A DNA stretch of 5,828 nt from NCBI GenBank assembly GCA_021778875.1, contig JAJYBT010000215.1, positions 1 to 5,828 of the forward strand, written 5' to 3'. The notes below the pieces were generated by a model, which had not been told where the DNA came from, ran no database searches, and saw only the letters and a program-made list of their open reading frames with translations. This stretch comes from Acidobacteriota bacterium. Its GTDB lineage: Bacteria; Acidobacteriota; Terriglobia; Terriglobales; Acidobacteriaceae. This document shows, in pieces, positions 1-5,828 of this stretch (position 1 is the first letter of the stretch; each line of letters opens with the position of its first letter). A program made the translations under genes and the position numbers.

Positions 1-2
1 CC

Positions 3-764
3 TACTCGCCTTTGTTCGGGCGCATCATTCCTGTGCGCGAGGGTAGCTTCATGCTGCGCGACGCCTCCGGCGTGGTGGTGGACAGCCTGAACTATGGTGG
101 ACTCGTGGACCCGTGGGCCGCTGAGGGATACCAGGGCACATCCGGGTTCGGGCAGAGCGGCTGCTATGTGGCGACGCCGGGCGCAACCGGTCGCCCGGGA
201 CCTGGCGCAGGCGCGACCAATACCAGCGCGGGGCGCTTCCCGGATGGCGTGGACACCGACAGCAACTGCACGGATTTCGTGACGGGACCCGCCAGCACGC
301 TGTCGGCGGCTTCGGCCGCTGGCGCCACCAATATCAAGGTGGCCAGCGTGGAAGGCTTTGACGCAGGCCAGACTATCCGCATTGATACGGGTGCAAACAG
401 CGAGACCGCCGCCATTGCGACGGTGGGCACGGCAGGGGCCACCACGCTGGGCGCCGCCACCGGCGCAGGCGCCACCGTTCTCCCCGTCGCCGGATGGATG
501 GGCTTTAACGACGGCCAGACCATTACCATCGGCAGCGGCGCGGACGAGGAGACGGCGGTCATCGCCTCCATCCACCGCTTCGGCGCTGCCAGCATCACGG
601 TCACCACGCCGCTCAAGCATGCGCACGCGGCGGGCACGCAGGTCACCGGCAGCGGCATCACCCTCGCTGCTGCTTTAACCCGGGCGCATGCCAGCGGAGC
701 ACAGATCGCCGACAGCACGCCAACCCCCGGCGCGCCCAACCAGTACTCCAGAAAGACGCACTGA
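3..764 (+). CDS. C-terminal part of a secreted lamin-tail-domain protein with inserted beta-repeats (5' partial)
   Basis: The frame is open to the window edge, so the true start is upstream; 254 codons are visible and it ends at TGA 762-764. Numbering residues from the TTG at 12, residues 12-95 read like a lamin-tail (LTD) domain: a hydrophobic strand, then DASGVVVDSLNYG (18-29), an ATPG turn (54-57), and a GRFPDGVDTDSNCTDF segment (74-89). The typical LTD closing motif, PTPGAPNQY, appears only at 237-245. Between them lie two related modules (about 104-152 and 153-211), both with GF-x-x-GQT-I-x-I-x-(T/S)GA-x-x-ET-A-x-IA, and a short 21-residue duplication ending in AHA-x-G. Composition is rich in Ala, Gly and Thr, typical of an extracellular beta-structured stalk or adhesive part. 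Cys51 and Cys86 could form a disulfide. Such tails occur on large secreted or surface proteins, including carbohydrate-active ones, but the catalytic part, if any, is not visible. The domain call is from recalled motifs. No substrate can be inferred. Confidence 0.75.
   Translation, partial: YSPLFGRIIPVREGSFMLRDASGVVVDSLNYGGLVDPWAAEGYQGTSGFGQSGCYVATPGATGRPGPGAGATNTSAGRFPDGVDTDSNCTDFVTGPASTLSAASAAGATNIKVASVEGFDAGQTIRIDTGANSETAAIATVGTAGATTLGAATGAGATVLPVAGWMGFNDGQTITIGSGADEETAVIASIHRFGAASITVTTPLKHAHAAGTQVTGSGITLAAALTRAHASGAQIADSTPTPGAPNQYSRKTH
321..707 (+). repeat. Degenerate protein-level tandem repeats in the secreted protein
   Basis: Copy 1 (321-467) and copy 2 (468-644) share the order GAT-x-hydrophobic strand, GF-x-x-GQTI, (T/S)GA-x-x-ETA, IA. 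Copy 2 continues into ITVTTPLKHAHAAGTQV. A partial third unit (654-707) repeats only that ending as ITLAAALTRAHASGAQI, 21 residues later. The copies have diverged at DNA level, so this is an old protein-domain duplication rather than a recent DNA repeat. Confidence 0.75.
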
Positions 765-824
765 GGACGCGGGCAAGGCTGCGTGCCATTGCAGTCACGC
801 GCATCGTTCCAGCGGCTTGACAAC

Positions 825-867
825 CATCGGCGGCACTCCGGGCAACCGGGATGCCGCCGATGTTTTT
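825..867 (+). terminator. Rho-independent terminator of the secreted LTD gene
   Basis: A perfect 11-bp stem, CATCGGCGGCA (825-835) with TGCCGCCGATG (852-862), is followed at once by TTTTT (863-867). Inside it, after one C-A mismatch and one T-G wobble, a second CCGG/CCGG stem (838-841 with 846-849) is capped by GCAA, a GNRA tetraloop. It begins 60 bases after the stop of the plus-strand gene. On the minus strand the hairpin is 21 bases past the stop of the convergent hydrolase, but no T-run follows it in that direction, so a bidirectional role is possible but weaker. Confidence 0.9.
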
Positions 868-883
868 GCGTGTTGCCTGCGAT

Positions 884-2902
884 TCACTGCGTGGCCAAGT
901 CCCACTCCTGCCCGCCAAGTTGCAGCAGCGCGGCGCCATCCTCGGGGAGAATCCAGCGCTGCTTGACCAGTGCATCCACGGCCTTTGCATAGCGGATCAA
1001 GTAGTCCTGCCGCCCCGCATAGCGCTCGGCGACGGACGGGCGCGGGTCGCCCGCAGCCTTGCGCTCGACGGCCGTTCGCGCAAAGGGCAGGTACGACAGC
1101 TCAAAGCTGACGCGCTGGTCCGGCGCGCCAATCGCGGGGTCGCGCAGGTTCCAGCTGGCATAGGTGGCCAGCGGAACAGTAATCTCCGGCAGGCGCACGC
1201 CGTCGCGTTCGTTGCCATCGGCATCCACCTGCGGCACCAGGACCGGAAACGCCTTGCCGACGCGCGGCGGTTGCAGGCGGAAGATGCCGCGCGCCGCCTC
1301 CGGGCCGAAGTCCAGACGATAGGCGCGATTGGCCTCGTGCGGCAAGTTCACGCCGGGAATCCGGGGGAAGGCGTACCGGCTGAGCGGCACCAGAGTGCCA
1401 TCCGCAATCCTGGGATAGCTGCTGGGCGGCGGAGGCGTGCCGTTGCGCACCCAGGCATCCATGTTCGTCACCATGGCGCGCCAGAAGTAGCGCACCGGAA
1501 GCGGCGACTGGGGCTGCTGCCCGTGCAGGTCTCCTTCGCCCTTCTGCGGCGGAAACGGCCCGGAGAAGTGCTGCAACCCGGTGAAGTGATAGATGCGAAC
1601 CGAGTCGCTGATGCGCACATCCCGCGTGCCGTCGGCGCTGGTGTGAATGAGCGATGCGACTCTGCCCCAGTACTCGTAGGACGTATTCGAGAGAAAGATT
1701 TTGGGGACAACGTGGTCGGCCGCCGCCTTATCGAGAAGGCCTGCGCTCTGGCCGGTCAGCGGATCCCGCTCCGGCAGGTCGGTAAACGGAAAGACGTCCG
1801 TGGGAAAGAAGACCGACGACATGGGCTGCGCGTCGCGCGAGGGCTGCGCAAAGCGCACGTTGAAGCTTCCCCGCCCCGCGCCCGCCACGTGCGCCAGCAC
1901 TCCGTCCAGCGCCATGCTTCCCTGCTCGTCGGCGTTGAAGCCCTCGTAGAGCATGTCGCGCAGAAAGCGTCCATCCTGCGAGATGCCTTCGCCGAAGACG
2001 CGCTCAGCCGGGGCAATGGCATCGGGTGCATGCTTGGCGTAGGAGGCAAAGTCGCGAATGGCCGCAAAGCCGCCGCCCGCGACCACGGGATCGGCCACAA
2101 CGTAGACATACTCGTAGAGCTTGCCGGGCTGGAAGCCGCCGTTCAAATGCAGAAAGCGATCACTGGGCACCAGCCTGCCGTCCACCGTATGCGCAAACTG
2201 CCACTGCGAGCGCGGAATCACGCGCCGCGCGCCATCGCGCGAGTCGCGCACGGTGAGCGTATTGCGCGGGTCGTCCGGCGCCGCCGCCGGATATTCGCTG
2301 CCGCCCATATTGCCCAGGATGAGATGCCCGAGCGGTATCTCCGGCATGACGCGGGGCGGCGTGAGGTCGCCGCGCAACAGGCCGGTGATTGTCTTGCCGT
2401 GATCGCGGGCGATGGGTGCGAACAGCTTCAGAGCATTCGGTCCCACCGCATCGTACTGCCAGCCGACACTGGCGATGGTGAAGCCATTGCGCAGCAGCCA
2501 GGCATCGCCCGCATCGTGCGCCAGGTCCCAGTCGCCGCGATCCACGAGCGTAAGAAAGCCGCTGTGCCCGCGATTGGGCACTTCCAGAATCATGGATCCG
2601 TTGCCCTTCTTCTCGTCCTTTGGTCGAACGACGATGAAGTCCGAGGAGAAGGCGACCTCGCCGTTCTGCAGATTCACGGCGTTCCGCAGATCCACAATCG
2701 GCTGATTGTGCGGGTTGGCGATGGGCAGCGAGAAGTAGACGCGGCCCGTGATGCGCTCATACGCGCCGGCGCTGCCAAAGGCTCTGCCGCCCAGGACATC
2801 GGTGCGCGAAGAAACCTGCACCCGAACCACGCGGGCTGAGAGGGAAACCGTGGAAAGCAAGAGGAGAAGCAGAGCGGCCGAAAGGCGGCGAAGCAGGCGC
2901 AT
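884..2902 (-). CDS. Secreted alpha/beta hydrolase, Abhydrolase_10 type
   Basis: This gene encodes about 672 residues, a normal size for the large alpha/beta-hydrolase-domain proteins of the Abhydrolase_10 (PF20091) kind; the family is recalled, not searched. The ATG at 2902 is preferred over a GTG at 2929 because it places a clean Sec signal peptide first: basic MRLLRRL, a leucine-rich core, and LSA as a probable cleavage site near residue 23. Residues 304-311 contain GEGISQDG, a nucleophile-elbow motif with Ser308. A conserved-looking stretch follows (AGAGRGSFN, 341-348, then RFAQPSRDAQ). NTSYEYWGR (406-414) could supply the acid residue Glu410, and IYHFTGLQH (437-445) could supply the catalytic His445. 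The protein is probably periplasmic or extracellular. Members are mostly uncharacterised, so esterase activity is an inference and the substrate is unknown. It lies 60 bases downstream of the GH79 gene on the same strand, suggesting joint action on a decorated polysaccharide. No Shine-Dalgarno sequence precedes the start. Confidence 0.85.
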   Translation of the reverse strand: MRLLRRLSAALLLLLLSTVSLSARVVRVQVSSRTDVLGGRAFGSAGAYERITGRVYFSLPIANPHNQPIVDLRNAVNLQNGEVAFSSDFIVVRPKDEKKGNGSMILEVPNRGHSGFLTLVDRGDWDLAHDAGDAWLLRNGFTIASVGWQYDAVGPNALKLFAPIARDHGKTITGLLRGDLTPPRVMPEIPLGHLILGNMGGSEYPAAAPDDPRNTLTVRDSRDGARRVIPRSQWQFAHTVDGRLVPSDRFLHLNGGFQPGKLYEYVYVVADPVVAGGGFAAIRDFASYAKHAPDAIAPAERVFGEGISQDGRFLRDMLYEGFNADEQGSMALDGVLAHVAGAGRGSFNVRFAQPSRDAQPMSSVFFPTDVFPFTDLPERDPLTGQSAGLLDKAAADHVVPKIFLSNTSYEYWGRVASLIHTSADGTRDVRISDSVRIYHFTGLQHFSGPFPPQKGEGDLHGQQPQSPLPVRYFWRAMVTNMDAWVRNGTPPPPSSYPRIADGTLVPLSRYAFPRIPGVNLPHEANRAYRLDFGPEAARGIFRLQPPRVGKAFPVLVPQVDADGNERDGVRLPEITVPLATYASWNLRDPAIGAPDQRVSFELSYLPFARTAVERKAAGDPRPSVAERYAGRQDYLIRYAKAVDALVKQRWILPEDGAALLQLGGQEWDLATQ

Positions 2903-2909
2903 GCGAGGA

Positions 2910-2918
2910 ACTATAGCA
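2910..2918 (-). promoter_or_regulatory. Candidate extended -10 element upstream of the hydrolase
   Basis: Read on the minus strand, TGCTATAGT fits an extended -10 (TGn then TATAGT, close to TATAAT). It ends only 7 bases before the ATG at 2902, so transcription starting here would give a leaderless or nearly leaderless mRNA, consistent with the missing Shine-Dalgarno. I see no good -35 hexamer at 16-18 bases upstream. The motif overlaps the last bases of the intergenic hairpin. Confidence 0.35.
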
Positions 2919-2958
2919 CGCAGGCACACCCGCTCTGATGCCGGGTGCGCCTGCGCGC
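2916..2958 (-). promoter_or_regulatory. 17-bp intergenic hairpin between GH79 and hydrolase genes
   Basis: In the minus-strand transcript GCGCGCAGGCGCACCCG pairs with CGGGTGTGCCTGCGTGC over 17 bp, including two G-U wobbles, around a 9-base loop. It starts 4 bases after the GH79 stop and ends 13 bases before the hydrolase ATG. The following bases (TATAGTTCC) are not a proper T-run, so it is a weak terminator candidate at best. It may instead protect the GH79 mRNA 3' end, attenuate read-through, or block ribosome entry to the hydrolase. The structure is clear; the role is inferred. Confidence 0.6.
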
Positions 2959-2962
2959 TGCG

Positions 2963-4498
2963 CTAACTTACGGTGATACGAAGACCGGAAGCGCGTGGAA
3001 CCACCACCGTGCACTTGCCCTGCCGCAGGGCCAGCGGCTTGGACGACGTGATGTGCGCCTCGCGGCTGTCGAGCGCCGGAGCATGCAGCGCCTCAGTGGC
3101 CGCGCTGCCGTGCCTGCCGCTGCCGAAGTCCAGGGTCAGCTCCAGATCCTTCGCGGCATCCTTGTTGAGCACGATCACCGAGGTGTGGCCGTTCTCCAGC
3201 CGCGCGGCATAGGCGGTTGCATCCACGCCCGCGGCCTGCAGCGGAGAGGTGAGGTCGGCCTTGAGCAAGGTGCCGCCGCTGAGCGCCCCGGCAAACATGA
3301 GCCCATAGGCCACCGGCATTCTGCGGTACTCCGACCCGAAGGTGCCGATGGGCGTGTAGAAGGGATGCGGATGCGTGGCGATCTGCTCCGCGGTCTCGCC
3401 CTGCTGTTGCAGCAGCACGTCGCCGGGCAGGAAGCCGCCCACCGAGTTGGCCACCGACTTGCCGGTGCCGCCGTGCAGGTTTACGCCGGAGTAGTTATTG
3501 CTGGCCAGCAGCAGCGAGTAGTCCGCGGACCAAAGCGCCGCGGCAAAGACGTCCGACACACCCGGCTTGCCGCCGCGATAGCAGGTATTGCCCTCCGTCA
3601 TGCGGACACGCGCGCCCACCTTGCCCGCAGCTGCGGTGGCGAGATCGGCGGTCTTCTGCACCCGGACCATCGTTGCGGGCTTGAGCAGGTTGGGGATGTT
3701 GACCTCGGGGTTGGTAGCGGGACCGCCAAAGTAGTAGTGATGCGTGAGCGTGGTGACGTGCGGCGGATTCTGGATGGAGGGCCACAGCTCTGCAATCTGC
3801 GTCAGCCACGCCACGTTGGCGGCCACGTCCGGTAATCCGAAGCGGGCCTGCGGCACATGGGCAGTGATGGCGCGGGCCATCGCGAGCCACTCGTCGAGAT
3901 ACGTCTTTGCCGACCACGTCCTGGGATCGCGCAGGTGACGATCAAACATGTCCACTTCATTGCCGATCTGGAAGTACTGCAGGCTGTCGCCAAGCGTCTT
4001 GGCCACAAACTCGGCCTCCTCGGCGGCTCGCTCGGGCGTGTTGGTTCCCATGCCGATGCCGTACAGGCAGGTCCAGCCGGTGGCCTTCAGGAACTCGGCC
4101 AGATTGCGCACCGACTCCTGCGTAACGGCGTAATACTGCGCACGGGGCTCGCCCGCCACCTCGCGGGTTTTTGGGTGCTCGGGCTCAGGCGAGGCAAGCG
4201 TGGGCCGCCAGTAGGCAAACTCGCTGGTGTTGCCGCCGAGGCGCAGAACACCATGCGACGACAGCGCACGGAACTCGCGGATCAGACCGGTGTTCCGGCT
4301 GGAGAAGAAGCTGGGATCTGCGAGTTGCTGCACTTCATAAGACAGGCCGACAAAGTCCGCAGGCATGTGCGGACCCGCAGCCTCAGCAGGAATGGCAAGC
4401 GTGACGCTGGCCTTTGTTTGGTCTTGTGCGGGAAGGCGAGTAGCGGCAACCGCAAGGGCGGAGGTGGCGAGGAATCTGCGTCGGCTGATCGTGGTCAT
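2963..4498 (-). CDS. Tat-exported glycoside hydrolase family 79 (beta-glucuronidase-like)
   Basis: This gene encodes 511 residues. The ATG at 4498 puts a twin-arginine signal at the N-terminus (SRRRFL at 5-10, then a hydrophobic stretch and LPA at 22-24); the frame stays open further upstream only as an artefact of high GC. The mature protein looks like a complete GH79 retaining enzyme: an (alpha/beta)8 barrel and a C-terminal beta domain (about 395-511). The acid/base should be Glu181 in YFQIGNEVDMF and the nucleophile Glu302 in RMTEGNTCYRGGKPGVSD, followed by FAAALWSADY and GVNLHGG. These motifs closely match, from memory, the Acidobacterium capsulatum GH79 beta-glucuronidase (its Glu173 and Glu287). 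LRLGGNTSEF (85-94) is a typical early-strand motif. Likely role: removal of terminal glucuronic or 4-O-methylglucuronic acid from polysaccharides or glycoproteins outside the cytoplasm; other GH79 specificities, such as heparanase-like, cannot be excluded. It is first in a probable two-gene unit with the hydrolase. No clear Shine-Dalgarno precedes it. Confidence 0.92.
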   Translation of the reverse strand: MTTISRRRFLATSALAVAATRLPAQDQTKASVTLAIPAEAAGPHMPADFVGLSYEVQQLADPSFFSSRNTGLIREFRALSSHGVLRLGGNTSEFAYWRPTLASPEPEHPKTREVAGEPRAQYYAVTQESVRNLAEFLKATGWTCLYGIGMGTNTPERAAEEAEFVAKTLGDSLQYFQIGNEVDMFDRHLRDPRTWSAKTYLDEWLAMARAITAHVPQARFGLPDVAANVAWLTQIAELWPSIQNPPHVTTLTHHYYFGGPATNPEVNIPNLLKPATMVRVQKTADLATAAAGKVGARVRMTEGNTCYRGGKPGVSDVFAAALWSADYSLLLASNNYSGVNLHGGTGKSVANSVGGFLPGDVLLQQQGETAEQIATHPHPFYTPIGTFGSEYRRMPVAYGLMFAGALSGGTLLKADLTSPLQAAGVDATAYAARLENGHTSVIVLNKDAAKDLELTLDFGSGRHGSAATEALHAPALDSREAHITSSKPLALRQGKCTVVVPRASGLRITVS

Positions 4499-4544
4499 GG
4501 CAACAATCGAAGGACCGGTTGGATTAAGCTCCAAATGCACACAC

Positions 4545-4550
4545 AGTATA
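4545..4550 (-). promoter_or_regulatory. Candidate -10 element for the GH79 gene
   Basis: Minus-strand TATACT matches five of six bases of TATAAT and lies 46 bases before the ATG at 4498, implying a leader of roughly 40 bases. No convincing -35 is seen at 16-18 bases upstream, so an activator or another sigma factor may be involved. The leader has no clear Shine-Dalgarno. Confidence 0.4.
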
Positions 4551-4586
4551 GAACCGCGCGGGCGGCAGGCGTCGGACGGGGCTGCC

Positions 4587-4616
4587 TTGCACCGCAATCC
4601 CTCAGGTCGGTATCGT
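4587..4616 (+). promoter_or_regulatory. Candidate promoter for the kinase-RapZ fusion gene
   Basis: TTGCAC (4587-4592, three of six bases of TTGACA) is separated by 18 bases from TATCGT (4611-4616, four of six bases of TATAAT). A start near 4623 would give a leader of about 30 bases carrying the ribosome binding site. The match is weak, but the placement in the divergent gap is sensible. Confidence 0.3.
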
Positions 4617-4640
4617 TTGGAGAGCAACTGACCAAATAGC

Positions 4641-4645
4641 AGGAA
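4641..4645 (+). promoter_or_regulatory. Ribosome binding site of the kinase-RapZ fusion gene
   Basis: AGGAA lies 7 bases before the ATG at 4653. With an in-frame stop at 4629-4631 and no other start codon in between, it fixes the gene start. This is the only convincing Shine-Dalgarno in the window. Confidence 0.7.
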
Positions 4646-4652
4646 CGCATCG

Positions 4653-5828
4653 ATGGATGTTTTGGAACAGCTTTTTGAGCAGCACTTCCACGCCGCCGCA
4701 CAGGAGACGCGCCCGGTGCAGGGCCAGCTCGGCGGATCGGGACGCGCCATTCTGCGCCTGACCGGCGGAGGCCACAGCGCCATCGGCATTGTGAACCCGG
4801 TGCGCGAGGAGAATGTGGCGTTTCTGGAGTTCTCGCGCCATTTTCGGCGGCACGGGCTGCCGGTTCCAGAGATCTATGCGGAGAACCTGAGCGAGGGCGC
4901 ATACCTGGAAGAGGACCTGGGCGACATGACGCTCTTCCAGTTCCTCAGCAGCCATCGCACGGGCGAGACTATTGCGCCCGAGGTGGTGGAGGCGTATCGC
5001 AACGTGATTGCCACGCTGCCGCGATTCCAGGTGGAGGCAGGCCGCGACCTGAATTACAAGGTCTGCTATCCGCGCGCCAGCTTCGACCGCCAGTCCATTG
5101 CCTGGGATCTGAATTACTTCAAATACTATTTTCTGCGGCTGGCGGGAGTTCCCTTTCATGAGCAGGCGCTGGAAGATGACTTTGGCCGGCTGACGAAGTT
5201 CCTGCTCAGCGCCAACCACGACTACTTTCTGTATCGCGACTTTCAGTCCCGCAACGTGATGCTGCGCGACGGGCAGCCGTATTTCCTGGATTATCAGGGA
5301 GGCCGCAAGGGCGCGCTGCAGTACGATGTGGCGTCGCTGCTGTTTGACGGCAAGGCCGACCTGCCGCCGGAGTTGCGGCAGGAGTTGCTGGACCACTATC
5401 TCGACTGCCTCGGCAACTATCTGCCCGTGGATCGCGATGCCTTCCTGCATCACTACTATGCCTATGTTTATGTGCGGATTCTGCAGGCGCTGGGCGCGTA
5501 TGGCTTCCGGGGCTTTTACGAGCGCAAGGCGCACTTTCTGCAGAGCGTTCCCTACGCGCTGAAGAACCTGCGCTGGCTGGCGCATCATGTGCAGTTGCCC
5601 GTGGCATTGCCCGCGCTGATGGATGCGATGCAGGGGATGCTTGCCTCAGAGAAGTTGCAGGGGCTGGCGACCGCGGCAACGGACCTGACGGTGCGAATCT
5701 TCAGTTTTTCGTTTCATCGCGAGATGCCCGTTGACGACTCCGGCAATGGCGGAGGGTTTGTGTTCGATGCGCGCAGTCTTCCGAACCCGGGACGCGAGGA
5801 GCGCTTTCGAGCGCTGACGGGCAAGGAT
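4653..5828 (+). CDS. AmgK-like (COG3178) sugar kinase fused to RapZ C-terminal domain (3' partial)
   Basis: The reading frame is open to the window end, giving 392 visible residues without a stop; the start is set by the ribosome binding site at 4641. Residues 1-325 look like an aminoglycoside-phosphotransferase-fold kinase of the COG3178 type. GGSGRAILRL (27-36) is the nucleotide-binding loop region; EENVAFLEFSRHF (52-64) and EEDLGDMTLFQFL (86-98) follow. YRDFQSRNVML (194-204) is the catalytic loop, with Asp196 and Asn201, and FLDYQGG (211-217) gives the metal-binding Asp213. From about residue 346 the sequence changes to a RapZ (YvcJ/UPF0042) C-terminal domain: TVRIFSFSFHREMP, then FVFDAR-x-LPNP (369-379) and LTGKD (388-392). 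The RapZ N-terminal P-loop ATPase is absent, replaced by the kinase. AmgK phosphorylates N-acetylmuramate and N-acetylglucosamine at C1 in cell-wall recycling; the E. coli RapZ C-terminal domain binds glucosamine-6-phosphate. An amino-sugar kinase with a built-in sensor is therefore plausible but inferred. It has no signal peptide and should be cytoplasmic. Confidence 0.9.
   Translation, partial: MDVLEQLFEQHFHAAAQETRPVQGQLGGSGRAILRLTGGGHSAIGIVNPVREENVAFLEFSRHFRRHGLPVPEIYAENLSEGAYLEEDLGDMTLFQFLSSHRTGETIAPEVVEAYRNVIATLPRFQVEAGRDLNYKVCYPRASFDRQSIAWDLNYFKYYFLRLAGVPFHEQALEDDFGRLTKFLLSANHDYFLYRDFQSRNVMLRDGQPYFLDYQGGRKGALQYDVASLLFDGKADLPPELRQELLDHYLDCLGNYLPVDRDAFLHHYYAYVYVRILQALGAYGFRGFYERKAHFLQSVPYALKNLRWLAHHVQLPVALPALMDAMQGMLASEKLQGLATAATDLTVRIFSFSFHREMPVDDSGNGGGFVFDARSLPNPGREERFRALTGKD

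Noticed and set aside
164..823. 219-codon minus-strand open frame opposite the LTD protein
   Set aside because: It begins inside the terminator region and is antisense to a recognisable secreted protein; no domain is seen in it.
851..2839. 662-codon plus-strand open frame opposite the hydrolase
   Set aside because: It is antisense to a gene with clear alpha/beta hydrolase motifs and a signal peptide. Its product is Arg/Ala/His-rich with no recognisable domain, as expected of a high-GC shadow frame.
2903..2929. GTG start of the hydrolase at 2929
   Set aside because: It would add nine residues ahead of a well-formed signal peptide and would lie inside the intergenic hairpin.
4513..4518. ACCGGT palindrome in the GH79 leader
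   Set aside because: A six-base palindrome is too short in GC-rich DNA to claim an operator.
4616..4636. Short inverted repeat TTTGG / CCAAA before the kinase
   Set aside because: Five pairs with an 11-base loop can occur by chance; no operator family was recognised.
3857..4639. 260-codon plus-strand open frame opposite GH79 and the divergent gap
   Set aside because: It overlaps the GH79 catalytic region in antisense, has low-complexity composition and no familiar motifs.
4499..4789. N-terminal extension of the GH79 frame by 97 codons
   Set aside because: It would bury the Tat signal internally and overlap the start of the divergent kinase gene.
4602..5588. 328-codon minus-strand open frame opposite the kinase
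   Set aside because: It shadows the kinase-RapZ gene, which has proper motifs, a ribosome binding site and a defined start.

Overview
The window is GC-rich and densely coding, and looks like chromosomal DNA of an Acidobacteriota member, probably the Acidobacterium/Terriglobus/Edaphobacter group. This rests on recalled family resemblance, not a search: a GH79 enzyme close to the Acidobacterium capsulatum beta-glucuronidase type, a large secreted alpha/beta hydrolase family common in that phylum, and a secreted repeat protein of a recognisable acidobacterial style.

Layout: (1) 3-764, plus strand: the C-terminal end of a secreted protein, its N-terminus lying outside the window. It carries a lamin-tail-like domain that appears to be interrupted by beta-rich Ala/Gly/Thr repeats. 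(2) 825-867: a strong Rho-independent terminator with a GCAA tetraloop, in a 119-base convergent gap. (3) 884-2902, minus strand: a secreted alpha/beta hydrolase of the Abhydrolase_10 type. (4) 2916-2958: a 17-bp hairpin filling most of the 60-base gap between the two minus-strand genes; it pairs fully only in the minus-strand transcript. (5) 2963-4498, minus strand: a Tat-exported GH79 glycosidase, with both catalytic glutamates recognisable. (6) 4499-4652: a divergent intergenic region with candidate promoters. (7) 4653-5828, plus strand, running off the end: a COG3178/AmgK-like sugar-kinase domain fused to the start of a RapZ C-terminal domain.

The GH79 and hydrolase genes probably form a transcription unit for extracellular attack on uronic-acid-containing, possibly esterified, plant or microbial polysaccharide. 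The hydrolase may also have its own promoter. The divergent kinase-RapZ fusion is cytoplasmic and points to amino-sugar or cell-wall sugar metabolism. It is the most unusual item here: it joins a sugar-kinase-like domain to a domain that in Escherichia coli RapZ senses glucosamine-6-phosphate. No RNA genes, CRISPR arrays, insertion sequences or integration sites were seen, and no gene-free stretch exceeds about 155 bases.
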